DNA from: CAXNKG01 sp964202965
GTDB lineage: Bacteria > Acidobacteriota > Vicinamibacteria > Vicinamibacterales > UBA2999
Length of the DNA: 64,000 nucleotides
Direction: 5' to 3'
NCBI GenBank assembly: GCA_964202965.1
Contig: CAXNKG010000007.1
Coordinates: 1 to 64,000, forward strand
Within the stretch, counting starts at the first letter, position 1. Every line of letters begins with the position of its first letter. The position numbers and the translations under genes were made by a program. Positions 32,289 through 41,260 of this stretch are shown here, piece after piece. The notes beneath the pieces are model-generated. The model ran no database searches and was not told where the DNA came from. It saw only the letters and a list, made by a program, of their open reading frames with translations.

Positions 32289-32424
32289 GATGATCCCCTT
32301 GGAGTGAGAATATAGCACCTATACTCCACCGCGCAGGGGGTTCTGCAGGGCGCCCGCACTCCTGTCGGTTCCGGGCGTGCCCCGTCCGGTAACTTGTTGA
32401 CTCCGTAGCGTCAGAGAGCCCCCA

Positions 32425-33246
32425 GTGCATATCTTCCATCCGACCGATTTCTCTCCGGCGAGCGACGTGGCGTTCGTTCACGCGCTCAAGCTTGCCCTTG
32501 CAAGCCAGGGTGCGCTCACCGTCTTTCATTTCGCTGGGGGAGACGAGGCGGACGACGAGCACGACTTTCCTCAGGTCAGGCAGACGCTGACGCAGTGGGG
32601 CGTGCTCCCGCCGGGCAGTCCGCGGGAGGCCGTTCTGGAGTCGCTGGGACTGCGCGTGAGAAAAGTGCAGGTCGGCGGCGACGATCCTGCCGACGCGATG
32701 GTCGCCTACCTCGAGAGGCATCCGGCCGATCTGATCGCCCTGGCCACGCACCAGCGGAGCGGAGCCGCCCGCTGGCTCTCACGTGAAGTCGCGGTGCCGC
32801 TCGTCCGGCGGGCGGCGATCCCCGCGCTGTTCGTGCCCCCGGTCACGTCGGGATTTGTCGATCCCGCAACCGGCGCGGGGCGGCTCCGCCGCATCCTGAT
32901 GCCGATCGACCGTCATCCGCATCCGCGCGCCACGATCGCCATGGTGCCGGCGCTCGCGGCCGTGATCCAGCCGGAGCCCGTGGCGGTGGAACTGCTGCAC
33001 GTCGGCACGGCCGAGACGGCGCCCCGCTTCGAGATTCCCGAAGGCACGACCTGTTCCTGGACGACCCGTGTCGTCGCCGGAGACGCCGTGGATGCGATTC
33101 TGCAGGCCGAGCAGGCGTGGGCGCCGGATCTGATCGTGGTGACGACTGAAGGGCGACAGGGGTTTCTTGACGCGCTCCGCGGGAGCACGACGGAACAGAT
33201 CGTCCGGGGCGCGCGTGCGCCGGTGCTGGCCGTCGCCGAGCGCTAG
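32425..33246 (+). CDS. Universal stress protein, tandem UspA domains
   Basis: 273 residues. The first UspA domain begins MHIFHPTDFSPASDVAFVHAL and ends in DLIALATHQRSGAARW...PALFVPP. The second starts RRILMPIDRHPHPRATIAMVP and ends DLIVVTTEGRQGFLDALRGSTTEQIVRGARAPVLAVAE. Both have the nucleotide-binding type ends of the family. GTG 32425. It is divergent from the copy-A secreted protein, with 136 bases between them. Confidence 0.88.
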   Translation: MHIFHPTDFSPASDVAFVHALKLALASQGALTVFHFAGGDEADDEHDFPQVRQTLTQWGVLPPGSPREAVLESLGLRVRKVQVGGDDPADAMVAYLERHPADLIALATHQRSGAARWLSREVAVPLVRRAAIPALFVPPVTSGFVDPATGAGRLRRILMPIDRHPHPRATIAMVPALAAVIQPEPVAVELLHVGTAETAPRFEIPEGTTCSWTTRVVAGDAVDAILQAEQAWAPDLIVVTTEGRQGFLDALRGSTTEQIVRGARAPVLAVAER

Positions 33247-33349
33247 CGCGGCACCTCACATGGACCCCTGCTGCAGCGGTCAACCCTGGTCGCGGTGGCA
33301 CCAGAGGGGTCAAGCGTGTAATATCGCCCCTTCAGTCAGGAGGCCTCCC

Positions 33350-34063
33350 ATGCGCGCGCGTGCGCTGCTCGCTGCCCTCATCCTGCTTTACGCCCTGCCC
33401 GCCGCGGCGCAGGAATGGACCGAATTCAAGAGCATGCAGGACAGGTTCAGCGTCCTGTTTCCCGGCCAGCCCCGCGTCGTCGACGCACCCTGGACCTCGG
33501 AAATGGGCTTCGTCCTCCCGTCCCGCGTCTACAGCGTCGAGCGGGGCCGCGAACGGTATTCCGTGACCGTCGTCGACTACCGGGAGATCGAACAGCTGGG
33601 CATCGCGCACCTCAAGACGTGTGCGCCTGGGGCGACGAGCTGCTTCGGCAGCGACCTGTCGGGGCCGGGCTACTGGAAGCACGACGTGCGCGGCGCGTTG
33701 ATCTACGGGAGTCGCAAGTTTCTCCAGGGGAACGCCCGGCTGACCGAGTACCTCTGGAACCACCAGAACCTCGTGGAGGGGCACGAGCTGCATCTCACCA
33801 ATGCCGATCGGTCCCGGACGAACGTCTTCGTCGGCATGCACGAGATGCGGCTCTACATCGCCGAAGGCACCGTGCCGGACGGGTATCCGGAGCCGGGGCT
33901 CTTTCAGGCCTCGCTTGGCTGGCTCGACGAGAACGGCAACGGGATTCGATATCAGACGATCTACGCCAACCAGTTTCACGGCCTGAAACTGCTCCCGCCT
34001 CCCGGCCGCGCCGGTGGCGGGCGCGGGGGCGGTGGCGGCGGCGGGCGTGGCGGGGCGCAATAA
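33350..34063 (+). CDS. Secreted protein of the three-member family (copy B), Gly/Arg-rich tail
   Basis: 237 residues. Signal peptide MRARALLAALILLYALPAAA, then QEWTEFKSMQDRFSVLFPGQP, RYSVTVVDYREIEQLG, Cys pair in CAPGATSC, YWKHDVRGALIYG, DGYPEPGLFQASLGWLDENGNG. The C-terminus is almost all Gly and Arg (about 20 residues). AGGAGG six bases before ATG 33350 fixes the start. It is 17 bases from copy C, so the pair is cotranscribed. Function unknown. Confidence 0.82.
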   Translation: MRARALLAALILLYALPAAAQEWTEFKSMQDRFSVLFPGQPRVVDAPWTSEMGFVLPSRVYSVERGRERYSVTVVDYREIEQLGIAHLKTCAPGATSCFGSDLSGPGYWKHDVRGALIYGSRKFLQGNARLTEYLWNHQNLVEGHELHLTNADRSRTNVFVGMHEMRLYIAEGTVPDGYPEPGLFQASLGWLDENGNGIRYQTIYANQFHGLKLLPPPGRAGGGRGGGGGGGRGGAQ

Positions 34064-34080
34064 GCGATAGAGGGGGATTC

Positions 34081-34797
34081 ATGAACGTCAGCGTCGTCAT
34101 CGCGTTGCTCACGGCGGGCCTCTTCATCTCCATGCCTGCGTCGGCACAGGAGTGGACCGAGTACCAGAACATTCCGGACGGCTTCAAGATCAACTTTCCG
34201 GGGCAGCCGAGAATCGCCGAATCCAAGTGGACGACCGAGTTCGGCTACGTGCTGCCCGCGCGCATCTACAGCGCCAATCGCGGCAAGGAGCGCTACACCG
34301 TGACTGTCGTTGACTACGCGCCGATCCAGGCCTTGGGTGAAGCGAAGATCAAGACGTGCCCCGCCGGCGCCGAGCCGTGCAGTGGCAGCGAGCTGTCAGG
34401 ACCGAGCTACTGGAAGCATGACGTCCGCGGCGCGATCATCTACGCGACCTCGAAGTTGCTCGAGCGGAACGCGAAGGTCACGCGGTTTCACTGGAGCCAC
34501 ATGGATCTGGTGGAAGGCCACCAGCTGCAGCTGACCGATGCGGACAACTCGCGGACGTTTGTCTTCATTGCCATGCACCAGATGAAGCTGTACATCACCG
34601 AAGGCACGGTGCCTCCCGGAGCTCCGGAGCCCGGACTCTTCCAGCAGTCGGTGGGATGGGTCGACACGGACGGCAACGGCATTCGCTATCAGACGATCTA
34701 CGCGAATCAGTACAACGGACTGGGTGACCAGCCGGGTCTCAGAGGCCGTGGCGGCCGCGGTCGCGGTGCGGGAGCCGGCGCCGGCAACCCTCAATAG
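34081..34797 (+). CDS. Secreted protein of the three-member family (copy C), Gly/Arg-rich tail
   Basis: 238 residues. It is about as similar to copy A as to copy B: QEWTEYQNIPDGFKINFPGQP, RYTVTVVDYAPIQALGEAK, CPAGAEPC, YWKHDVRGAIIYATS, EGHQLQLTDADNSRTFVFIAMH, APEPGLFQQSVGWVDTDGNG. The Gly/Arg tail is like that of copy B. ATG 34081 follows GGGGG-type purines. The strictly kept Cys pair, the Lys-His-Asp (WKHD) stretch and the PEPG turn are the candidate functional residues of the family. Confidence 0.82.
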   Translation: MNVSVVIALLTAGLFISMPASAQEWTEYQNIPDGFKINFPGQPRIAESKWTTEFGYVLPARIYSANRGKERYTVTVVDYAPIQALGEAKIKTCPAGAEPCSGSELSGPSYWKHDVRGAIIYATSKLLERNAKVTRFHWSHMDLVEGHQLQLTDADNSRTFVFIAMHQMKLYITEGTVPPGAPEPGLFQQSVGWVDTDGNGIRYQTIYANQYNGLGDQPGLRGRGGRGRGAGAGAGNPQ

Positions 34798-34820
34798 TGT
34801 TCACGGACAAGGAGCGCGTC

Positions 34821-36275
34821 ATGCGTAATGTCTCATCGTTCGTCGCGGGTATCGTCCTGCTCGTCGTCGCGTCAGGGTGTTCGCGCGCCACGGGAGCGGC
34901 GGCCGCAGCCGACGCCATGGGTGCGGGCGAGTTGAATTCCATTCAGTACTCCGGAACGGGGACCAATAACGCGTTCGGGCAGGCGTACGAGCCCGGGAAG
35001 CAGTGGCCCCGCTTCGAGGTGAAGAGCTACTCGGCGGCCGTGGACTACCAGGCGCCCGCCATGCGCCTCGAGATGCTTCGGGCGCAGGGTGAGAATCCGC
35101 CGCGGGGCGGCGGCGCACAGCCGTTTGCCGTCGACGTGCGCACGATCCAGGTCGTCAATGGCACGCACGCGTGGACCGAGGGCGGGGCGCAGCCCGCCCC
35201 GAATCCGGTTGCGGTCGCCGACCGGCGGCGTCAGGTCGTGGTGACCCCGCACGGCGCCGTCAAAGCCGCGCTGGCCAACAACGCGACCGTTGCCGGCAAC
35301 GTGCTCACGTTCCGGGCCGAGGACCGCGATTTCACAGTCACGCTGAACGACGCGAACCTCGTCGAGCGCGTTGAATACCTGACGACGAACTCCGTCGTCG
35401 GCGACGTGCCGGTGGTGGTGACCTACTCCGACTATGCCGAGTTCGGCGGCATCCAGTTCCCGCGGCGCATCGTCGAGACCCAGGACGGCTTCGAGACGCT
35501 GAATCTGACGATCAACGACGTTCAGCCGAACGCCGCCGTGTCGCTGCCCGTTCCGCCGAATGTCGCAAGCGCACCCGCGCCGCCTTCGGCGCCGATGGCG
35601 ACCATCGAGAAAGTGTCTGAGGGGCTGTGGTCGGTCAACGCGGCCAACACGCGCAGCCTGGCCGTGGAGTTTGCGGACCACATCGTGGTGCTCGAGGGTC
35701 CCACGAGCGACGCGCGCTCCGTGGCGGCCAACGACATCATCCGGAAGACCGTCCCGACCAAGCCGATCCGCTACGTCGTCAACACGCACGCGCACTACGA
35801 CCACGCCGGCGGCCTGCGCCAGTACGTCGCGGAAGGCATCACGGTCATCACGCACGAGAGCAACCTTGCGTTCTTCAATCAGGCGTGGGCGCGGCCGCGG
35901 ACGATCGAGCCGGACGCGCTGTCGAAGGCGCCGCGGGCGCCGATGATTGAGACCGTCGGCGACAAGCGGGTGCTGTCGGACGCGACGCACACCGTGGAGC
36001 TCTACTTCCTCGCGAACCACGGGCATCACACCGGCCAGCTGATCGCGTACCTGCCGAAGGAGCGGATCCTGCTGTACGGAGACGGCTACAACCCGCCGGC
36101 CGGCGACGAGATTCGCACGCCGGAGCGTGGGCCGGAGTTCGCGATCCAGCTGGTCGAGGCGGTCGACCGGCTGAAGCTCATGCCCCAGCGCATTGCGCCG
36201 GTGCACGGGCGCGTCGTGCCGTACGAGAACATCAAGATCGCCTTCAACATCGGCCGGCCGCCAGCGACCGAGTAG
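34821..36275 (+). CDS. Lipoprotein with metallo-beta-lactamase fold
   Basis: 484 residues. The lipobox is VASGCSRA. Residues about 25-260 are an N-terminal beta domain of a kind often found before secreted MBL enzymes in acidobacteria. Residues about 265-480 are the MBL hydrolase fold with the metal motif NTHAHYDHAGG near residue 320, ELYFLANHGHHTGQLIAYLP and APVHGRVVP. It is a predicted secreted Zn hydrolase; lactamase activity is not implied. ATG 34821 has AGGAG upstream. The stop overlaps the GTG of the cyclase gene. Confidence 0.82.
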   Translation: MRNVSSFVAGIVLLVVASGCSRATGAAAAADAMGAGELNSIQYSGTGTNNAFGQAYEPGKQWPRFEVKSYSAAVDYQAPAMRLEMLRAQGENPPRGGGAQPFAVDVRTIQVVNGTHAWTEGGAQPAPNPVAVADRRRQVVVTPHGAVKAALANNATVAGNVLTFRAEDRDFTVTLNDANLVERVEYLTTNSVVGDVPVVVTYSDYAEFGGIQFPRRIVETQDGFETLNLTINDVQPNAAVSLPVPPNVASAPAPPSAPMATIEKVSEGLWSVNAANTRSLAVEFADHIVVLEGPTSDARSVAANDIIRKTVPTKPIRYVVNTHAHYDHAGGLRQYVAEGITVITHESNLAFFNQAWARPRTIEPDALSKAPRAPMIETVGDKRVLSDATHTVELYFLANHGHHTGQLIAYLPKERILLYGDGYNPPAGDEIRTPERGPEFAIQLVEAVDRLKLMPQRIAPVHGRVVPYENIKIAFNIGRPPATE

Positions 36276-37243
36276 TGCGGCACCGGCTGATCGCGCTCGC
36301 TCTGGCAACCGCCTGGACCGCATCGGTGTGCGGCCAGGCGGCCCCCGCTCCACCGCCGCGCAACATCCAGGAGTTCGACAGGATGTTCACGGAGCTGAAG
36401 AACTGGGGGCGGTGGGGCACGGACGACCAGCTCGGCACGATCAACCTCGTCACGCCGGCGAAGACGCGCGAGGCGGCGGCGCTCGTGAAGGCCGGCGTGT
36501 CCGTCTCTCTGTCGCACAATCCCATCGCTGACGCTGTTCCCGACAGCCCGTCTCCGTCGTACGCGCTCGAGATGGCCGGCACGATGAGCGATGTGCAGCA
36601 TTTCAACTATCACGGCTATGTCACGAGTCATATCGATTCGCTGTGCCATTTCGACTGGCGGGGGAGCCTCTACAACGGCGTGTCGACGGAGGCGAACAAC
36701 ACCAGCACCGGGTGCAAGACGCTTGGTATCGAGGCGCTGAAGAACGGCATCATCACCCGCGGTGTGCTCATCGACATTCCGCGGCTGCGCGGCGTGCCCT
36801 TTCTCGAGCCGGGCGACGCGGTGTTCACGCAGGACATCGAGGCGTGGGAGAAGAAGGCAGGGGTGAAGGTCGGGCCGGGGGACGCGATCATCCTGTACAC
36901 CGGACGCTGGGCGCGTCGCGCGAAGGTCGGGCCGTGGCCGTTGCCGGGGCCGGTCGCCGGCTTTCACGTGTCGGTGGGACGGTTTCTGAAGGCGCGCGAC
37001 GTCGCCGTGGTCGGGAGTGATGCCGCGATGGATGTGACACCGGCGCGGTTCGACGGGCTCTTCGAGCCGCTGCACCACTTCGTCATGGCCGGCCTCGGCG
37101 CACCGATTCTCGACGCGCTCGATCTGGAAGAGGTCGCCGCGACTGCGGCGAAGCTGAATCGCTGGGACTTCATGCTGACCGTCGCGCCGATTCCGGCGGC
37201 AGGCGCCACAGGTGGTCCCATCAACGTCCTGGCCACTTTCTGA
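36275..37243 (+). CDS. Secreted cyclase-family (kynurenine-formamidase-like) metal hydrolase
   Basis: 322 residues. Signal peptide MRHRLIALALATAWTASVCGQA. The family core is NWGRWGTDDQLGTINLVTP, FNYHGYVTSHIDSLCHFDWRG (the metal-binding His-x-Asp-x-x-x-His), RGVLIDIPRLRGV, DAIILYTGRWARR and HHFVMAGLGAPILDALDLEEV. Members hydrolyse amides or lactones with Mn/Zn. GTG 36275 shares a base with the preceding stop, so it is coupled to the MBL lipoprotein. The substrate is unknown. Confidence 0.85.
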   Translation: MRHRLIALALATAWTASVCGQAAPAPPPRNIQEFDRMFTELKNWGRWGTDDQLGTINLVTPAKTREAAALVKAGVSVSLSHNPIADAVPDSPSPSYALEMAGTMSDVQHFNYHGYVTSHIDSLCHFDWRGSLYNGVSTEANNTSTGCKTLGIEALKNGIITRGVLIDIPRLRGVPFLEPGDAVFTQDIEAWEKKAGVKVGPGDAIILYTGRWARRAKVGPWPLPGPVAGFHVSVGRFLKARDVAVVGSDAAMDVTPARFDGLFEPLHHFVMAGLGAPILDALDLEEVAATAAKLNRWDFMLTVAPIPAAGATGGPINVLATF

Positions 37244-37254
37244 AGGAGACTTCG

Positions 37255-38043
37255 ATGCGATTACGTCTGACGTCCGTTGTGCTTGCCACGCTGATGCTGA
37301 GCGCGCCGTCCGCTCTTGCGCAGCTCCCCGCGCCGGGCGATGCCGGCGTGGCGATGGGCCACATGCACCTCACCGCCAAGGACGTCGAGGGGACGCGCAA
37401 GCTGTTCACCGCCATCGGCGGTACGCCGGTCGCCAACGGCACGCTGCAGATGATTCAGTTTCCGGGCGTGATGGTGCTGGTGCGGCAGGCCGACGTCACC
37501 GGGGGCAGCGTCGGGTCGGCCGTCAACCACTTCGGCTTCAACGTCAAAGACATCAAGAGCTCGATTGCCGCGTGGCGCGCGGCGGGCATGACCGTCGAGA
37601 CGACCGCTCGTGCGGACCAGGCGTGGCTGATGACGCCCGACGGCGCGCGCGTCGAGATTCTCGAAGACGCGTCGATCGCACAGCCGATCCGCATGCACCA
37701 CATTCATTTCAACGTGGTGGCGGTGCCGGAGATGCAGGCGTGGTACGCACAGCACTTTGGGGCGAAGCCGGGGATGCGTGGGAACAACCAGGCGGGCGAT
37801 CTGCCAGGCGTGAACCTCACATTCGGCAAGGTCGATGCGGTCAACGCCGGCACGCGCGGCCGCGCGATCGATCACATCGGCTTCGAGATCCGCAACCTCC
37901 CGCAGTTCGTCGAGAAGCTCGCCGCCGACGGCGTCACGATCGACGCGCCCATCCGGAAGGCCGGCAACGGGAAAACGTCGATCGCCTTCCTGACCGACCC
38001 GTGGGGCACCTATATCGAGCTGACCGAAGGGCTGGCGCCCTAG
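37255..38043 (+). CDS. Secreted VOC (glyoxalase/dioxygenase) superfamily protein
   Basis: 262 residues. Signal peptide MRLRLTSVVLATLMLSAPSALA. There are two betaalphabetabetabeta-type repeats: MGHMHLTAKDVEGTRKLFTAIGG with VNHFGFNVKDIKSSIAAW, and MHHIHFNVVAVPEMQAWYAQHFG with IDHIGFEIRNLPQFVEKL, ending DPWGTYIELTEG. His and Glu residues at the strand ends can bind a metal. AGGAG lies in the 11-base gap after the cyclase gene, so MBL, cyclase and VOC form a three-gene secreted operon. Confidence 0.85.
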   Translation: MRLRLTSVVLATLMLSAPSALAQLPAPGDAGVAMGHMHLTAKDVEGTRKLFTAIGGTPVANGTLQMIQFPGVMVLVRQADVTGGSVGSAVNHFGFNVKDIKSSIAAWRAAGMTVETTARADQAWLMTPDGARVEILEDASIAQPIRMHHIHFNVVAVPEMQAWYAQHFGAKPGMRGNNQAGDLPGVNLTFGKVDAVNAGTRGRAIDHIGFEIRNLPQFVEKLAADGVTIDAPIRKAGNGKTSIAFLTDPWGTYIELTEGLAP

Positions 38044-38459
38044 GGCGCCGCAAAGATATCGGCGGCGATCCAGACCGCGGGCACCGATCCGGTGTTCTCG
38101 GCCCAGTGGGTCGTCGCCCTGCCCTCGCCGGCGCCCTGGCCCGGATTGATGACGACCGGCGGCTTGCCTTCGGGGTAATACGTCATCTGGCCCTGGAGCA
38201 GATAGGTGACCGCCGGGCGATCGACGTGGTTGTGCAGGGCAAGCGCGCCGCCGGGCTGCAGGGTGATGCGGCGCAGCCGCAGCGCAAACTTCTCCGCCCC
38301 CGGGACTTCTCCCGCCAGCTTCATCGTTCCAAACAGTTCCTGGCTCTGCCCGGCGTTCTCCGGCGGGGGAGACTGACGGCGCTGGCCGGCGGCGTAGCCG
38401 CCCATGAACACGATCACGAGAGTCGCCGTGGCAACGGCAAGCATGCGGACATTGGGCAT
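38040..38459 (-). CDS. Secreted/anchored cupin-domain protein
   Basis: 139 residues. An N-terminal hydrophobic segment (MLAVATATLVIVFMGGYAAG) precedes a cupin fold: LRRITLQPGGALALHNHVDRPAVTYLLQGQMTYYPEG, then TTHWAENTGSVPAVWIAADI. His in HNH and later His are the likely metal ligands. It overlaps the VOC gene tail-to-tail by four bases. Confidence 0.8.
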   Translation of the reverse strand: MPNVRMLAVATATLVIVFMGGYAAGQRRQSPPPENAGQSQELFGTMKLAGEVPGAEKFALRLRRITLQPGGALALHNHVDRPAVTYLLQGQMTYYPEGKPPVVINPGQGAGEGRATTHWAENTGSVPAVWIAADIFAAP

Positions 38460-38496
38460 CGTGGCCTCCTAAGGTGGCGACGATTATGATGGGATT

Positions 38497-38892
38497 GTGG
38501 CGCGCATCCTAGCCTGTTTCGTGGCGGCCGTCGTGGCGGTGTCGGCGCCGCTCACCGCGCCTCTTTCCGCGCACCACTGGTTCAACGCCGACTACGACGC
38601 GTCCCATACCTTCACGATGACCGGGGTCGTCACCCGGTTCGAGTGGAAGAATCCGCACGCGCTCTTCTACATGGGCGTCGCCGACGGGCGCGGCGGCACG
38701 ACGACCTGGCTGATGGAGATGGGCAGCCCGAACAGCCTGACGCGTGCCGGCTGGTCGAGGAGCGCGCTCCGGGTGGGGGAGACGGTCACGGTGGAAGGTC
38801 TCGCGTCGCGCGGCGGCGAGCCGATGGGGTACCCGCTCGCGGTGGTCACGGAGGCCGGACGCCGTCTTGTGGCGGCACCCCGTCCGCAGTGA
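38497..38892 (+). CDS. DUF6152-like small secreted protein (copy 2)
   Basis: 131 residues. Signal peptide MARILACFVAAVVAVSAPLTAPLSA, then HHWFNADYDASHTFTMTGVVTRFEWKNPHALFYMGVADG, SPNSLTRAGWSRSALRVGETVTVEG. It shares the mature HH start, the 'WKNPHALF' motif and the 'GxTVTVEG' strand with the copies at 27837, 53147 and 57359. GTG 38497. It stands alone between a cupin and a MATE gene. Confidence 0.8.
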   Translation: MARILACFVAAVVAVSAPLTAPLSAHHWFNADYDASHTFTMTGVVTRFEWKNPHALFYMGVADGRGGTTTWLMEMGSPNSLTRAGWSRSALRVGETVTVEGLASRGGEPMGYPLAVVTEAGRRLVAAPRPQ

Positions 38893-38895
38893 GCG

Positions 38896-40239
38896 CTACG
38901 CGCTGAGTCCGCCCGACGCCGACATCTGCCGCGCGCGGCGCATCCACACCAGCGTCAGCGTGACCGCCACGAAGGTCAGGCCGATCGACAGGCCAATCCA
39001 GAGTCCGCGTACGCCCCAGCCGGCGACAAAGCAGAGCAGGTAGCCGGTCGGCAATCCCAGTACCCAGTGACCGATGATGTTCATCACCATCGGCAGACGC
39101 GTGTCCCCGACGCCCCTCAGGACGCCGGTGGCGACCGCCTGCGCGCCGTCCACCAGCTGAAAGGCCGCCGCGATCACGAGCAGGCCGCTGCCAATCGCAA
39201 TGACGTGCGGGTCGCTGCTGAAGGCACGGAGCATCGGCTCGCGCCAGAGGAGGAACGCGACGCCCATCAGCGCCGTCACCGCCGCGCCGGTGGCGAGGGC
39301 GGTCCATCCCGCGCGGACCGTGCGCAGCGGATCGCGTGCGCCGACGGCGTGGCCGACGCGGACCGCGGCGGACGAGGCCAGGCCGAGCGGCACCATGAAC
39401 GCCAGGCTGGCGAGGTTCAGCGAAATCTGGTGCGCCGCCGAGGCGGCTGGATCGAGCCGTCCTGCGAGAGTCGTCGATGCGGCGAACACGCCGACTTCAA
39501 GCGCAATCTGGGACGCGGCCGGCAATCCGAGCCGGACCAGGCGCGTCATGCGCGCGGCGTCGAGCGCCAGCGGCACGTGCGGGTGCTCGGCGCCCCGGCG
39601 GTGGTGGACGCGCGCGATGGCGATCACGAGGAACGCCGCCATGTACACGCGCGCCAGCACCGTCGCCCAGGCGGCGCCTTCGACGCCGAGGGCCGGCAGG
39701 CCGAGATTGCCGTAGATCAGCACCCAGTTGCCGGCCGCGTTCACGAGATTCGCGGAGACGAGCGCCACCATGATCGGTCGCACGATATGCAGGCCCTGCA
39801 GGTACCGCCGGAACGAGGCGTAGAGGAGCAGGGGCAGGGTACCGGTGATGGTGATCCGCAGGTATGGCGCCGCAAGTGCCCGGATGTCTGGGTGCAGGCC
39901 CCACCAGTCGATGGTCAGGTAGAGCCCCCACGTGATCGCCATGATCGCCGGCGTCACGACCAGCGCCAGTGCCACGCCGTGATGCAGCCAGCGGACGCAC
40001 TCGTCAACGCGCTTCGCGCCGTAGGCCTGCGACACGAGCGCGTCGAGGCCGAGCATCAGCCCCATGCCGAAAATGGCAATCGCGAAGAACAGGCTGCTGC
40101 CGACGCCGGCGGCGCTGATGGCCGCCGGCCCCAGCGGGCCGACCATGAGCGTGTCGACGATGCCCATGCCCATCCAGCCGATCTCCGCCAGGACGATCGG
40201 TCCCGCGATTTTCAGGAGCGGCTTGAACTCAGAGAGCAC
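38896..40239 (-). CDS. MATE-family multidrug/cation antiporter
   Basis: 447 residues with about twelve membrane segments and MATE repeats: GPIVLAEIGWMGMGIVDTLMVG, DALVSQAYGAKR, LRITITGTLPLLLYASFRRYLQGL, LPAASQIALEVGVFAAST, LASLAFMVPLGLASSAAVRVGHAVGA and GATGVLRGVGDTRLPM-like end. It exports organic cations or drugs with Na+ or H+. The 3' end is four bases from the DUF6152 gene (convergent). It overlaps the cupin gene upstream by 11 bases. Confidence 0.9.
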   Translation of the reverse strand: MLSEFKPLLKIAGPIVLAEIGWMGMGIVDTLMVGPLGPAAISAAGVGSSLFFAIAIFGMGLMLGLDALVSQAYGAKRVDECVRWLHHGVALALVVTPAIMAITWGLYLTIDWWGLHPDIRALAAPYLRITITGTLPLLLYASFRRYLQGLHIVRPIMVALVSANLVNAAGNWVLIYGNLGLPALGVEGAAWATVLARVYMAAFLVIAIARVHHRRGAEHPHVPLALDAARMTRLVRLGLPAASQIALEVGVFAASTTLAGRLDPAASAAHQISLNLASLAFMVPLGLASSAAVRVGHAVGARDPLRTVRAGWTALATGAAVTALMGVAFLLWREPMLRAFSSDPHVIAIGSGLLVIAAAFQLVDGAQAVATGVLRGVGDTRLPMVMNIIGHWVLGLPTGYLLCFVAGWGVRGLWIGLSIGLTFVAVTLTLVWMRRARQMSASGGLSA

Positions 40240-40621
40240 GGATGAAGGTGTCTGGCGTGCCGTCGGCCGGATTCACGAACGTGATGTCGCGCGGGTCGCG
40301 GCGCGGCGTGTCGATGGCCAGGAACACGAGGGGCGCCTCGAGAATCGCGATGCCGTGCACCGTCTGCTTCTTGAAGTGGATGAGCTGGCCCGCTGCCGCT
40401 TCGAACGGTGCGCCGTCGCCGATGAAAAAACTCGCGCGGCCCCTGATCACCGTCAGGAACTCGTCGCACGTGGAGTGGTAATGCGCCGGCACGGCCGTGT
40501 AGACGCGAAACAGCCGGCAGCTGGCGGCGTGGTCGTCGGCCAGCCTCACGTCCACGAGCATCGTCTGTGCCGCAGCGGGAAACGCGTCCGCGAGCGTGCT
40601 GAGATCGAACACGTGATCCAT
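40229..40621 (-). CDS. Cytoplasmic cupin-domain protein
   Basis: 130 residues, no signal peptide. Cupin motif 1 is RVYTAVPAHYHSTCDEFLTVIRGRASFFIGDG and motif 2 is AAAGQLIHFKKQTVHGIAI. Metal ligands would be the His pair, Glu and His. ATG 40621. It overlaps the MATE gene start by 11 bases and diverges from the HD gene. The substrate is unknown. Confidence 0.8.
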   Translation of the reverse strand: MDHVFDLSTLADAFPAAAQTMLVDVRLADDHAASCRLFRVYTAVPAHYHSTCDEFLTVIRGRASFFIGDGAPFEAAAGQLIHFKKQTVHGIAILEAPLVFLAIDTPRRDPRDITFVNPADGTPDTFIRAL

Positions 40622-40653
40622 GCGGCCACTGTACCGCGACTCCAGCCCGCTCA

Positions 40654-40659
40654 TATAAT
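40654..40659 (+). promoter_or_regulatory. -10 box of the HD-domain gene
   Basis: TATAAT ends 7 bases before the ATG at 40667, so transcription would begin at or within a base or two of the start codon (leaderless mRNA). Confidence 0.5.
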
Positions 40660-40666
40660 CGACGCG

Positions 40667-41260
40667 ATGGCAGACGATCGGCTCTCTCGGCAGATCGCGT
40701 TTCTTGTTGAAGCGGACAAGCTCAAGGCCGTGCTGCGCCGGACAGCGCTGATCGACGGATCGCGCCGGGAGAACTCGGCGGAGCACTCGTGGCACCTGGC
40801 GCTGGCCGCGGTCGTGCTGGCGGAATACGCGCCGGCACCGGTCAATCTGGTTCGCGTGCTGGAGATGCTGGCGGTGCACGATCTCGTGGAGATCGACGCC
40901 GGAGATACGTTCGCGTACGACACCCAGAACGCCGCCACCAAAGCCGATCGCGAGCACATGGCCGCCGAACGGATCTTCGCGATGCTTCCGCCGGATCAGG
41001 CCGGGCGGTTGCGGGCCTGCTGGGAGGAGTTCGAGGAGCAGGAGACCGCCGAGGCGAAGTTCGCCAACGCGATGGATCGGATCCAGCCGCTGCTGCAGAA
41101 CGCGTTCTCCGGCGGGGGCAGCTGGTGCAACCAGAACCTGTCGCGCGCGCAGGTGCTCGCGCGTATGGCGCCGATTCAGGGTGCGATACCGGCCGTCTGG
41201 CCGATGATTGTGGATACGATTGAGTCCTTCTGCGCATCGGGCGTGTTGAAGGGCTCATGA
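40667..41260 (+). CDS. HD-domain phosphohydrolase (YfbR/HDDC2-like)
   Basis: 197 residues. Metal motif: RENSAEHSWHLALAAVVLAE, VLEMLAVHDLVEIDAGD and the last Asp in FANAMDRIQPLLQNAF. This matches the 5'-nucleotidase-like HD family (YfbR, HDDC2). It is cytoplasmic. No upstream ribosome site is needed if the mRNA is leaderless. It overlaps the glutathione peroxidase gene by four bases (ATGA). Confidence 0.88.
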   Translation: MADDRLSRQIAFLVEADKLKAVLRRTALIDGSRRENSAEHSWHLALAAVVLAEYAPAPVNLVRVLEMLAVHDLVEIDAGDTFAYDTQNAATKADREHMAAERIFAMLPPDQAGRLRACWEEFEEQETAEAKFANAMDRIQPLLQNAFSGGGSWCNQNLSRAQVLARMAPIQGAIPAVWPMIVDTIESFCASGVLKGS

